This document shows, in pieces, positions 1-6,186 of a stretch of 11,967 bases of DNA. This DNA is from Thermoleophilia bacterium (GTDB taxonomy: Bacteria; Actinomycetota; Thermoleophilia; Miltoncostaeales; Miltoncostaeaceae). Position 1 is the first letter of the stretch; every line of letters begins with the position of its first letter. The DNA lies in NCBI GenBank assembly GCA_029861485.1, contig JAOTZF010000021.1, positions 1 to 11,967 on the forward strand, in the 5' to 3' direction. The notes beneath the pieces were generated by a model, which did no database searches, was not told where the DNA came from, and saw only the letters and a list, made by a program, of their open reading frames with translations. The position numbers were made by a program, and so were the translations under genes.

Positions 1-1152
1 GTCATGATGGCCGCGATCTCGGTGCTGTCGGCCTGCGGTGGATCCGACGGCGGCAGCGCGGGAGCGACGACGGATTCCCCGCCGACCGACTCGGTGCCGG
101 CGGCGTCGGGTCCGCGGGCCGCGGTCGAGGACGACCGTCTGCATGGAGCGCCGCTCACCGAGCTGCCGGCCCGGATCCAAATGCTTGCCGACACCGGCGC
201 CGCGGTGACTCGAGTCGGCGTCTGGTGGCGCGACATCGCCCCGACACCGCCCGCCGATCCGGCCGATCCGGCCGATCCGGCCTATGACTTCTCGCGCTAC
301 GACCTCATCATCCGTGAGCTCGCGAGCCATGGTGTCTCCGCGCTGGTGTCCGTCTACAACGCGCCCGAGTGGGCCGCCGGGAGCTTCACGCCGGGCATCA
401 ACGATCAGGTCAACGCGCAGGCGCCCGACCCCGATGCCTTCGGGGCATTCATGGGCGCGCTCGCCACCCGCTACTCCGGCAGCTTCGAGGCGGATGGCGC
501 CGCGCTGCCGACCGTCGACCTCTTCGAGATCTGGAACGAGGGGAACCTCGCCGGCTTCTTGTTCCCGCAGACTGAGAAGGGCGAGCGAGTCGTACTCGAC
601 ACCTACGCGAACATGACGCGCGCGGCGTACGACCAGATCAAGGATGCGAATCCCGAGGCGACCGTCATCGCGGGCGTTACCGGCCCGCGGGGCAAGAGCA
701 ACGAGCGCAACACCGGCGTCGAGGACTGGATCGCGGGGCTCGCCGACCGCGACGTTCCGATGGATGCGTACTCTCAACACGTCTATCCGGTGGCCGCACC
801 AGCGGTCGAGACCGAGGCGTTTCCCGCCTGGGCGACCATCGATCGACTCACCCGAGCTGTCGACCGCCTCGGCGGCGACCTGCCGATTTACATCACCGAA
901 GCCGGGTACACGACGATGGTGACTCCGTTCCGCGACGCAGGCGCGACGGCGACCGAGGCGGAGCAGGCTCAGTACGTGCGGGAGATCTATTCGCTGCCGC
1001 AGTTGCAGACCGGCCGCTTCCCCCTGGTCGTCTGGTTCAACCTCCAGGACAACCCCGGCTGGCCGGCCGGTCTGATCGATATCAACGGCCGCAAGAAGCC
1101 CAGCCACGCCGCGTTTCTCGACGTCGCCAAGGGCGCAGCCGCGCCGGGCTAG
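1..1152 (+). CDS. Secreted lipoprotein with clan GH-A type glycoside hydrolase domain (5' end cut by window)
   Basis: The reading frame is open to the window edge. The first ATG (position 4) would leave a signal peptide with no basic n-region, so the true start is probably upstream. Numbering from that ATG, a lipobox L-S-A-C ends at Cys11 and is followed by a Gly/Ser/Thr-rich linker to about residue 40, which suggests an exported, lipid-anchored protein. The rest (about 45-375) looks like a TIM-barrel glycosidase. I-W-N-E-G around Glu179 matches the Asn-Glu acid/base motif of clan GH-A (GH5/GH39-like families), and Y-I-T-E-A-G around Glu299 matches the beta-strand-7 nucleophile. The Trp-rich W-F-N-L-Q-D segment near the end fits a sugar-binding site. 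A 9-bp unit repeated three times (253-279) encodes Ala-Asp-Pro repeats in a loop. The substrate cannot be read from sequence. The fold and class are likely; the exact GH family is not settled. Confidence 0.75.
   Translation, partial: VMMAAISVLSACGGSDGGSAGATTDSPPTDSVPAASGPRAAVEDDRLHGAPLTELPARIQMLADTGAAVTRVGVWWRDIAPTPPADPADPADPAYDFSRYDLIIRELASHGVSALVSVYNAPEWAAGSFTPGINDQVNAQAPDPDAFGAFMGALATRYSGSFEADGAALPTVDLFEIWNEGNLAGFLFPQTEKGERVVLDTYANMTRAAYDQIKDANPEATVIAGVTGPRGKSNERNTGVEDWIAGLADRDVPMDAYSQHVYPVAAPAVETEAFPAWATIDRLTRAVDRLGGDLPIYITEAGYTTMVTPFRDAGATATEAEQAQYVREIYSLPQLQTGRFPLVVWFNLQDNPGWPAGLIDINGRKKPSHAAFLDVAKGAAAPG
253..279. repeat. Three tandem 9-bp units in the glycosidase gene
   Basis: The unit GCCGATCCG occurs three times head to tail without mismatch, in frame, and encodes successive Ala-Asp-Pro triplets in a loop before the first visible barrel helix. 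Copy number could vary by slippage without breaking the frame. Confidence 0.85.
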
Positions 1153-1529
1153 CGGCTGGCGTACTTCTCCAGATCCGCCTGGAACATCGGAGCCATGCGC
1201 TCCGCCTCGGCGTCCGGCTTGACGTCGGTGATCCAGCGCAGCCTCGAGGTTCCATCGCCTTCATCGAACACCTGCATGGACGCCGCGTGGTACTCGAACG
1301 GCAAACCCTCGGTAACGGTGTAGCCGACACGCCGATTGTCGGGGTCGACCGAGAGGATCTTCTCCTTGATTTCCGCTCCGTTTGCGAGCGTGCACTTCCG
1401 GACGTCGCCGTCGGCCGAGCTCTCGGAGACGATCTCGAGCATGCCGGAGATACCGCCGACATCGGCGACCTCGGCCCAGACCTCGTCGGCCGGCCGGTTG
1501 ATTGTGACTTCAGCGTAGATGGATGCCAT
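1149..1529 (-). CDS. SRPBCC-family (polyketide cyclase/START-like) small protein
   Basis: This 126-residue protein starts M-A-S-I-Y-A-E-V and has the usual SRPBCC layout. A first strand ends in I-N-R-P-A-D-E-V-W, the hallmark helix entry, followed by alternating strands and a final amphipathic helix (about 100-124, P-M-F-Q-A-D-L-E-K-Y). The family binds hydrophobic ligands in a deep cavity; members include polyketide cyclases and lipid or hormone carriers. No ligand can be named here. I chose the ATG at 1529 because GAGGAAGGG lies 7 nt upstream on the minus strand. A longer ORF from 1565 would start inside the promoter. The gene is divergent from a TetR-type gene and probably its target. Its TAG stop overlaps that of the convergent glycosidase gene. 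It looks cytoplasmic, with no signal peptide. Confidence 0.8.
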   Translation of the reverse strand: MASIYAEVTINRPADEVWAEVADVGGISGMLEIVSESSADGDVRKCTLANGAEIKEKILSVDPDNRRVGYTVTEGLPFEYHAASMQVFDEGDGTSRLRWITDVKPDAEAERMAPMFQADLEKYASR

Positions 1530-1564
1530 CGCTGATCCCTTCCTCGTGTGGGTAAGCCACCGCA

Positions 1565-1595
1565 ATTCTAAGCATCTGCTTTAGAAATATGTCAA
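1565..1595 (-). promoter_or_regulatory. Promoter of the SRPBCC gene (TTGACA / TAGAAT)
   Basis: On the minus strand TTGACA (1595-1590) is a perfect -35 box and TAGAAT (1570-1565) matches the -10 consensus at five of six positions. The spacer is 19 bp, longer than the usual 17. It would give a leader of about 30 nt carrying the GAGGAAGGG ribosome site. The spacer is filled by an inverted repeat. Confidence 0.6.
1566..1586. promoter_or_regulatory. Candidate TetR-type operator (21-bp near-palindrome)
   Basis: The core AAGCA-TC-TGCTT (1570-1581) is a perfect inverted repeat. It extends to TTCT on the left and TAGAA on the right, so the full element is symmetric apart from one extra base on the right. 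It sits between the -35 and -10 boxes of the SRPBCC promoter and 29 bp before the -10 box of the tetR gene. Position and symmetry suit a TetR-family repressor. That the neighbouring regulator binds it is inference. Confidence 0.55.
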
Positions 1596-1614
1596 GCAAG
1601 TGCTCCAAATCATC

Positions 1615-1620
1615 TACCCT
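1615..1620 (+). promoter_or_regulatory. Candidate -10 box (TACCCT) of a leaderless tetR transcript
   Basis: TACCCT fits the actinobacterial TANNNT pattern and ends 7 nt before the ATG at 1628, so transcription would begin at or next to the start codon. No ribosome-binding site precedes that ATG, which fits a leaderless mRNA. No clear -35 box is visible. Confidence 0.4.
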
Positions 1621-1627
1621 CTGGGCG

Positions 1628-2233
1628 ATGCCACCCGGACGACCGCGATCATTCGACACCGAGCTTGCGCTCGCCGACGCGCAGGACCTCTTCTGGCGTA
1701 GGGGCTATCGGGATACGACGACTCGCGATCTCGAGAGCAGGCTCGGTGTCAACCAGTCGAGCCTCTACAACGCGTTCGGCTCGAAGGCCGAGCTCCTCGA
1801 CGCGGTGCTCGAGCGCTACGAGCACCAGCTCGAGGACGAGGTGATCGGACCCCTGCGCGGTGACGTTGCCGGTCTGGCCTCCCTGGAGGGGTTCGTGGAG
1901 CGTTTCGTCGACTGGCTCGTGGCGCACGGGGCGCGCGGCTGCCTCATCGCCCGGATGATGGGCGAGGGCGGAGACCTCGGGCCGGCGGTCGCCGACCGCC
2001 TTGGCTCCTACCGCGCGGAGCTCCGCTACGTGCTGCGCGATGGCCTACGTCGGGCCGCCCGGGCTGGGGAGATCGCCGGATCGAGCGTCGAACGACGGGC
2101 TGATCTGCTTCTCAGCGCCGTTCTCGGGGTGAACCTCGGTGCCCAGGGCGGCGCCGACGGGGACGCAATCCGGAGGATGGGTAGGTCGATACGCACCGAG
2201 ATCTCGAGCTGGCGCATCGACCTTTCTGCGTGA
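1628..2233 (+). CDS. TetR/AcrR-family transcriptional regulator
   Basis: This 201-residue protein opens M-P-P-G-R-P-R-S-F-D, the usual basic arm of TetR proteins. A DNA-binding domain follows at about residues 10-60. The helix-turn-helix is T-T-T-R-D-L-E-S-R-L-G-V-N-Q-S-S-L-Y-N-A-F, and G-S-K-A-E-L-L follows it as in the family signature. The C-terminal 130 residues form the helical ligand and dimer domain; R-G-C-L-I-A at about 100-105 recalls the TetR_C subgroup with R-G-C-L motifs. I chose the ATG at 1628 rather than 1589 because the family N-terminus begins there and the extra residues would overlap the promoter. It is divergent from the SRPBCC gene, with a palindrome between them, so control of that gene and of itself is the likely job. 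The inducer is unknown. Confidence 0.92.
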   Translation: MPPGRPRSFDTELALADAQDLFWRRGYRDTTTRDLESRLGVNQSSLYNAFGSKAELLDAVLERYEHQLEDEVIGPLRGDVAGLASLEGFVERFVDWLVAHGARGCLIARMMGEGGDLGPAVADRLGSYRAELRYVLRDGLRRAARAGEIAGSSVERRADLLLSAVLGVNLGAQGGADGDAIRRMGRSIRTEISSWRIDLSA

Positions 2234-2234
2234 G

Positions 2235-2265
2235 GTTTGAGCGCCCGACACCCCGGCGCTCAAAC
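2235..2265. terminator. Hairpin between the convergent tetR and membrane-protein genes
   Basis: GTTTGAGCGCC (2235-2245) and GGCGCTCAAAC (2255-2265) form a perfect 11-bp stem with a 9-nt loop. The hairpin starts 2 nt after the tetR stop and ends 11 nt before the stop of the opposing gene. There is no T-tract on either side, so it may be a T-less or bidirectional terminator or an mRNA-end stabiliser. Confidence 0.7.
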
Positions 2266-2276
2266 GGACTGCCGCT

Positions 2277-3221
2277 CTAGCCTCCCGTCGCCCTCAGGGA
2301 GGCGAGATCCTCGGCGACGGCCTGATGGTCGGCGCCCTGCCCCGCACCGTTGCCGCCGGCCGCGGCGCTCGAGCCAGAGCGCATTGCGATCTCGCGATCG
2401 ATGGCCCTGCCGAGCCGGGCTGCGACGCCATCCTGATCCAACCAGAGCCGGCGCCGCGTGCCCTTCACCCTGCCGAGACGGAAGGGTGAAGGCGCATTGA
2501 TTGCCTCAGCCCGCCGAGTGAGCGGGGTAAGCAGCAGACCCGCCAGCTGGGTTGGGATCGCGTCGAGGCTGTCGGCGAGCTTGGTCGAGTCGATCTCACC
2601 CTCACGGGCGAGCGAGGCGAAGAAGACCTTGGCCCGGCCGAGGACCTGGTCGCTCAGGCCCCCCGCGTACTCGGTGCACGTCTCCGGGCCGTACACCTCG
2701 CCAAGCGGCTGGCGCTCATCGGGCGTCGTGCTCGACCCTGCCGGGCGTCGTTCGGCCTGCTCGCGGGGCGGCACCGGTGGCGCTTGCGCGGACGCGGCAG
2801 GCTGTGACCGAGGCCCGTCTGCCGCGACCGGCTCCTTCCGCCCTTCGGCCTGCTCGCCCTCGTTCACGTCGATCTGGGCTTCCCGATACTTGAGCGTGCG
2901 GGTCTCCGGCGAGTCGGCTGCCGAGGCCTCCGTCCCAGCGGGCGCCTGCGGTGCGGCGGCTGCCGAATCCTCTGCCTGTGCCCGCGACGAACGGCGGCGT
3001 AGAAGGTCCGGGCCGAAGAGGAACAGCAGCCCGGCGACGATCAGCAACAGGCCGACCAGCGCCAGCGGGCCGAAGGCCGTGCTCAGGGCGGGGCCGGCCG
3101 CAAGGGCGTGAGCCGGAACGGCCATGGCGAAGAGCGCAGCAGCGATCATCACTCGCCGCAGGCGGGGCCCCCGAGAGCGTGAATACGTCAGCGGGCCGAC
3201 CCGCCTTGCTGAACCAGCCAT
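2277..3221 (-). CDS. Unrecognised membrane-anchored protein with low-complexity linker and C-terminal domain
   Basis: I do not recognise this 314-residue protein. I chose the ATG at 3221 because GGAGG lies 4 nt upstream; the frame extends further to 3356 without a ribosome site. Residues 1-24 are basic (many Arg). A hydrophobic segment at about 25-43 ends in A-H-A-L-A, like a signal peptide with a signal peptidase I site. A second hydrophobic segment at about 50-74 is followed by R-R-R, which suggests one membrane span with the C-terminus in the cytoplasm. Residues 76-175 are Ala/Pro/Glu/Arg-rich and probably disordered. A more ordered domain at about 177-281 begins Y-G-P-E-T-C-T-E-Y and has helical stretches ending in R-E-I-A-M-R. 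The tail is Gly/Ala-rich. It converges with tetR across a hairpin. Whether the gene is real is quite certain; its function is unknown. Confidence 0.75.
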   Translation of the reverse strand: MAGSARRVGPLTYSRSRGPRLRRVMIAAALFAMAVPAHALAAGPALSTAFGPLALVGLLLIVAGLLFLFGPDLLRRRSSRAQAEDSAAAAPQAPAGTEASAADSPETRTLKYREAQIDVNEGEQAEGRKEPVAADGPRSQPAASAQAPPVPPREQAERRPAGSSTTPDERQPLGEVYGPETCTEYAGGLSDQVLGRAKVFFASLAREGEIDSTKLADSLDAIPTQLAGLLLTPLTRRAEAINAPSPFRLGRVKGTRRRLWLDQDGVAARLGRAIDREIAMRSGSSAAAGGNGAGQGADHQAVAEDLASLRATGG

Positions 3222-3648
3222 CTTTCCTCCAGATTCGCCCCGATACAGCCCGTGGCGCCGCAGCGGATCCATGTGTGAAGCTTCTGTTCGGAGTGTCCCC
3301 GTATTGAGGGTTTTGGCGGAACTGACCGGTTGGCGTGTCGGTGCCGGGCTATCCAACTCACCGAACGTCTAGGTCGTCTCATAGTGTGCGCCATAGTCGG
3401 TGGAATCTTCGCGCAGAGCGAGGCTTTTCGGGTGCCCCGACGAGCGCGCAGCCGCATCTCGGGCGAGCGGCTCGACAGCCTGCTCTGTCGCAAGACACGC
3501 CAGGAGGGGGCGCACGACCGGGGCATCGCTCCGAATCGGCGCCGTTTCGCGGGAACCGCTCCCGACTCTAGATTCCGGGAAGTTAGGCCGCTGCTCCCGG
3601 GCTACCGGCCGTCGCTTGAGTTTCAACCCCCGTCCCATTCGAGGCCCC
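3222..3648. other. 427-bp divergent intergenic region
   Basis: This gap separates the starts of the membrane-protein gene (minus) and the metallopeptidase gene (plus), so both promoters should lie here. I see the GGAGGAAAG ribosome site of the minus gene at its left edge. A possible -10 box TAGATT (3569-3574) could serve the plus gene with a leader near 70 nt. A 6-bp inverted repeat TCGGTG/CACCGA lies at 3338-3364. The plus frame is open from 3400, but its 83 codons are Arg/Ser/Gly-rich with no recognisable protein features, so I treat them as noncoding. No riboswitch class is recognisable by eye. Confidence 0.4.
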
Positions 3649-4590
3649 GTGAGGTCGCTGATCACTCTGGCCGCCAGCGCGGCACTCTTGTCCGCCGCCG
3701 CGCTGGCGGCCGATGATGCGGGCGCTGCCATTCGCGTGGTGCGCGACGACGAGGGACGGCAGATCCGTCTGGATCTGCGCGCCGCGATCAACGTCGAGGG
3801 CTACCGCCGGATCATCGCAGGGACGGTTCACGGCGACGAGGTCGAGGACGTGACGTTTCGAGTCGTCCCGGAGGGCCGCGTGGGAATCGCGTGCCTCAGC
3901 GAGGATGCCCTCGCCTGCTACGCGGCCGACCCCGGCGTGCGCCCGGTAATCGTGATTCCGGGCCGAGCCCCGAGCAGGGTGAGGAACGTACTCGTGCACG
4001 AGTACGGCCACCACATCGACCGGAGCTACGACCATCGCTTGGCGCCCCCGGACTTCGATGGCACCGCCCGCTGGTGGTCCCGGCGTCAGATGGGTCAACG
4101 ACTCTCGTCCCGGAATGTGGCCTGGGACTACAGCCGGGGCTGGGGGCGATCGATCGCGGAGATCTTCGCCGAGGACTACGCCGTGCTGAACACGCCGCGT
4201 GGGCCGTTCGACATCTTCTGGCTGGACCGGCCCAGCCAGGCCACGCGTGAGGCCATGCGCCAGGACATCCTTGCCCCGATGGGACTGTCGCGCCAGCGCC
4301 TCGGCCCGGCGTGGGTCAACCGCGCCGCTGGGCGCACCATCACGTTCACCGTCGCCACCGCGAAGCGCCGGCTCGTGGTAGTGACGCGCGTGCGCAACAA
4401 GCGCGGCTCCCGGGCGGTCCGCACCACAGTGAGCTGCGCGGGAGGACGCTTCGTGCGGAACTCGCTCGCGGGCCGCAACCGCGTCGGCACGATTCGCATC
4501 TCAGGCGCGCCTTCGGGCAGGTGCGAGTTGATGATCGCGGCAGGACGCAACCCGGTGCTCTACGAGACCACGGTCCTCCACAAGCGCTAG
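3649..4590 (+). CDS. Exported zinc metallopeptidase-like protein (HEXXH...EXFAE, lethal-factor/PPEP-like motif)
   Basis: Numbering is from the GTG at 3649 (313 residues). That start has GAGG 4 nt upstream and gives a clean signal peptide (V-R-S-L-I-T-L, then an Ala/Leu-rich core ending A-L-A, about 1-21). The longer frame from 3400 would bury this signal. The zinc motif H-E-Y-G-H-H-I-D lies at His117-Glu118-His121. A third-ligand candidate, Glu171, lies in A-E-I-F-A-E-D-Y. This spacing and the E-x-F-A-E form recall peptidase family M34 (anthrax lethal factor) and Pro-Pro endopeptidases, but that is a motif match only. Cys81 and Cys90 are nine residues apart and could form a disulfide. The last ~90 residues look like a beta-rich domain with another Cys pair. 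The protein is likely secreted or periplasmic and acts outside the membrane. It converges on an L,D-transpeptidase gene. The substrate is unknown. Confidence 0.75.
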   Translation: MRSLITLAASAALLSAAALAADDAGAAIRVVRDDEGRQIRLDLRAAINVEGYRRIIAGTVHGDEVEDVTFRVVPEGRVGIACLSEDALACYAADPGVRPVIVIPGRAPSRVRNVLVHEYGHHIDRSYDHRLAPPDFDGTARWWSRRQMGQRLSSRNVAWDYSRGWGRSIAEIFAEDYAVLNTPRGPFDIFWLDRPSQATREAMRQDILAPMGLSRQRLGPAWVNRAAGRTITFTVATAKRRLVVVTRVRNKRGSRAVRTTVSCAGGRFVRNSLAGRNRVGTIRISGAPSGRCELMIAAGRNPVLYETTVLHKR

Positions 4591-4621
4591 CCCGCGCGGC
4601 TCTCGCAGGCCGCTCTAGCGC
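4584..4621. terminator. Composite hairpin holding both stop codons of convergent genes
   Basis: The outer arms GCGCTAG (4584-4590) and CTAGCGC (4615-4621) pair perfectly, and each contains the TAG of one of the two convergent genes. The inner arms GCGGC (4596-4600) and GCCGC (4609-4613) pair around an 8-nt loop. Five and one unpaired bases separate the stems. There is no T-tract. A bidirectional terminator is the simplest reading. Confidence 0.5.
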
Positions 4622-5325
4622 ACCAGAACAGGGGTCCCCGGCGGCGCGAGGCGCGCCAGCCGGAGGATGTGCGTGTTGTTGACCCTGACACAGCCAAGTG
4701 AGGCGCGTGTGCCGAGCAGATCGGGCCGGTTGGTGCCGTGGATCGCAACCCGGCCCTTCCCTCCGCGGAAGAAGTTGATCGTCTCGGAGTGCGCGGTCAG
4801 GGCGAGCACCCGGGGGCCCAGGAACGAGCTCGGTGCGTTGGTGTTGATGTTCTCCGCGATGGCGTGCAGGCCCTTGGGCGTCGGCGTGCCCGGGCGGCCG
4901 AGAACCACGGTCGTCGCAAGGATGCGCTTGCGACCCCGGAAGAGGGTCAGCCGGTGGCTATTACGATTGATCACCACCCTGGTGCGACGACGCACCAGGC
5001 GCACCGAGTCCCCCTTCACCCAGCCCTGTTTACCGTTCGGGCGCTCCGGAAGCAGAAGCCTCACCCACTGCACGCCCTTGGTCTTCTTCGCTCCTGTAAC
5101 AAGCATGGCGGTGCCGTCGCCGCCGATCGGACCGACCGGACTCAGCCGGGCGATGCGCTTGGCCTTGTTCTTCGGTGCCGCCCGGACGACGGTCGGCGCC
5201 ACGAGCTCGCCGGCCCATGCACCTTTGACGTTTGGGCCATGCAGCTTCTTGGCAGCGAGCGCGTCAGAAGCGGCGAAGCCGACAACGGCTGCCGCGAGCG
5301 CCACGGGGAGGAAGTATCTCGGCAT
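4615..5325 (-). CDS. Exported L,D-transpeptidase (YkuD domain) with SH3-like N-terminal domain
   Basis: This 236-residue protein would make or edit 3-3 peptide cross-links (or attach proteins) in peptidoglycan, outside the membrane. Residues 1-25 are a signal peptide (M-P-R-Y-F-L-P, Ala/Val core, cleavage near A-L-A). About 32-112 looks like a bacterial SH3-like domain ending G-W-V-K-G-D-S-V-R-L. The YkuD domain covers about 115-236. It opens V-V-I-N-R-N-S-H-R-L-T-L-F, has G-T-P-T-P-K-G for the substrate loop, and ends in the catalytic signature H-G-T (His196) and S-L-G-C-V-R with the nucleophile Cys212 and Arg214. All key residues are present. The ATG at 5325 is chosen because the signal peptide starts there; the longer frame to 5604 runs into the divergent gene. 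The ribosome site is weak. It is close to a secreted metallopeptidase gene, which fits an envelope role. Confidence 0.92.
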   Translation of the reverse strand: MPRYFLPVALAAAVVGFAASDALAAKKLHGPNVKGAWAGELVAPTVVRAAPKNKAKRIARLSPVGPIGGDGTAMLVTGAKKTKGVQWVRLLLPERPNGKQGWVKGDSVRLVRRRTRVVINRNSHRLTLFRGRKRILATTVVLGRPGTPTPKGLHAIAENINTNAPSSFLGPRVLALTAHSETINFFRGGKGRVAIHGTNRPDLLGTRASLGCVRVNNTHILRLARLAPPGTPVLVR

Positions 5326-5357
5326 CTCGACGGACGCTATCGGCAATTCGGCCCGAG

Positions 5358-5367
5358 ACCTTAGGCT
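5358..5367. promoter_or_regulatory. Overlapping divergent -10 candidates
   Basis: The 10 bases ACCTTAGGCT contain TAGGCT on the plus strand (5362-5367) and TAAGGT on the minus strand (5363-5358). Both fit TANNNT and face away toward the RraA-like gene and the L,D-transpeptidase gene, giving leaders near 23 and 25 nt. No good -35 boxes are visible, so this is tentative. Confidence 0.3.
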
Positions 5368-5397
5368 CCTCACGAGTTCTTCCGCTTTCCGAACGAA

Positions 5398-6048
5398 ATG
5401 GGGCTCTGTGTGAACAGCCCGGCATCCGACCTCATTTCGCGCGTGAGCTCCGCCTCCATCAGCGATGCGATGGCGCGGCGGTTCTCGCATCGCTGGCACA
5501 TACTCGACCTGGTCTCCCCCACACCCGGCGCCGTTCTCCACGGCTGGGCCGCAACCGTCCGCTTCCTGCCCCGCCGCGACGACCTCAGGAATGCCGATGT
5601 CCACGACTTCATGCCGGCCACTCTGGCGGCCGCGGGTGAGGACCCTTCAGGCCGGGTCCTGGTCGTTACCACCGGCTCGTACCGACACGCAGCCGTTGCG
5701 GGCGGGAAGAAGCTCACCCTCGTCGACGCGCTGGGCTTCAGCGGGCTGCTCACGGATGGCCGCCTGCGCGACTTCGACGAGGCGCGGCAACTCTCGGGCG
5801 TCTTCTATTGCGGTGGCGAGGCGGTGCTCGCCGATCGCTCCGACCTGATGGCGTTCGAGGCTAACGCCGCCGTCGAGCTGGCTGCTGCGCTCATCACACC
5901 CGGCGACTGGATCTACGCCGACGCCGCCGGCGCCGTGATCGTGCCGGGCGATCACGTGCAGGGCGTACTGGAGGCCGCCGCAGAGCGAGAGCGCGCCGAC
6001 GCGGCGGAGTCGGAACGAATCCGCCGGACGTATCGCCGCACGCCCTGA
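5398..6048 (+). CDS. RraA-like / 4-hydroxy-4-methyl-2-oxoglutarate aldolase family protein
   Basis: This 216-residue protein matches the RraA/HMG-aldolase fold. The N-terminus has L-I-S-R-V-S-S-A-S-I-S-D-A, typical of the family. The diagnostic G-X20-R-D-X2-E motif is intact: Gly103, then exactly 20 residues, then Arg124-Asp125, and Glu128, inside the stretch T-D-G-R-L-R-D-F-D-E. In HMG/CHA aldolases Arg and Asp bind substrate and the divalent metal, giving two pyruvates or pyruvate plus oxaloacetate. Other members only inhibit RNase E or act as lyases or decarboxylases on other compounds, so the substrate stays open. The tail (about 185-216) is a charged helix. The ATG at 5398 lacks a clear ribosome site; a GTG at 5410 behind GGGG is a fair alternative. 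It is divergent from the L,D-transpeptidase gene, and no aromatic-degradation gene is nearby to support a catabolic role. Confidence 0.82.
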   Translation: MGLCVNSPASDLISRVSSASISDAMARRFSHRWHILDLVSPTPGAVLHGWAATVRFLPRRDDLRNADVHDFMPATLAAAGEDPSGRVLVVTTGSYRHAAVAGGKKLTLVDALGFSGLLTDGRLRDFDEARQLSGVFYCGGEAVLADRSDLMAFEANAAVELAAALITPGDWIYADAAGAVIVPGDHVQGVLEAAAERERADAAESERIRRTYRRTP

Positions 6049-6111
6049 GCTCGCGCCGTTACCAGTGCGTTGACATCATCCCCCTTGGCCCCGCCGCGAA
6101 CTCGGCCTCAC

Positions 6112-6117
6112 TAGGGT
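6112..6117 (+). promoter_or_regulatory. Candidate -10 box (TAGGGT) upstream of the relic phosphofructokinase start
   Basis: TAGGGT fits TANNNT and ends 7 nt before the GTG at 6125, the same spacing as TACCCT before the tetR ATG. No ribosome site precedes the GTG. It is probably the original leaderless promoter of the lost gene and may now drive the downstream kinase pair. A TTGACA at 6070-6075 is 36 bp away, too far to be its -35. Confidence 0.4.
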
Positions 6118-6124
6118 GCGCTCT

Positions 6125-6186
6125 GTGCGTGTCGGAATCCTCACCGGGGGCGGCGACTGCCTCGACCTGAATGCGGTCAGCCGCGC
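6125..6186 (+). pseudogene. 5' remnant of a phosphofructokinase gene
   Basis: From the GTG at 6125 the plus frame reads as the first ~18 residues of a phosphofructokinase: V-R-V-G-I-L-T-G-G-G-D-C, then L-D-L-N-A-V. This is the nucleotide-binding G-G-D loop and the (P-G)-L-N-A motif, with Pro-Gly changed to Leu-Asp. The same motif opens both intact kinases downstream, where it is P-G-L-N-A. After about residue 20 the similarity ends, and the DNA continues as part of an unrelated gene. The remnant resembles the start of the first intact kinase but is not identical to it, so it is a separate old copy and not a recent duplicate. It has no chance of activity. Confidence 0.75.

Noticed and set aside
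1589..1627. Earlier ATG for the TetR-type regulator
   Set aside because: The codons lie in the divergent promoter region, and the family N-terminus starts at the later ATG.
3551..3585. GGGAACC followed by GTTA, like an ECF sigma-factor promoter
   Set aside because: The spacing is about 24 bp, too long for the usual 16-18 bp.
3400..3648. 83-codon upstream extension of the metallopeptidase frame
   Set aside because: It would bury the signal peptide, is Arg/Ser-rich with no protein-like pattern, and the GTG at 3649 has a GAGG at suitable spacing.
5326..5604. 93-codon upstream extension of the L,D-transpeptidase frame
   Set aside because: It runs antisense into the RraA-like gene and would place the signal peptide internally.
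6070..6075. Perfect TTGACA upstream of the relic kinase start
   Set aside because: No -10 box lies 16-19 bp downstream; the TAGGGT box is 36 bp away.
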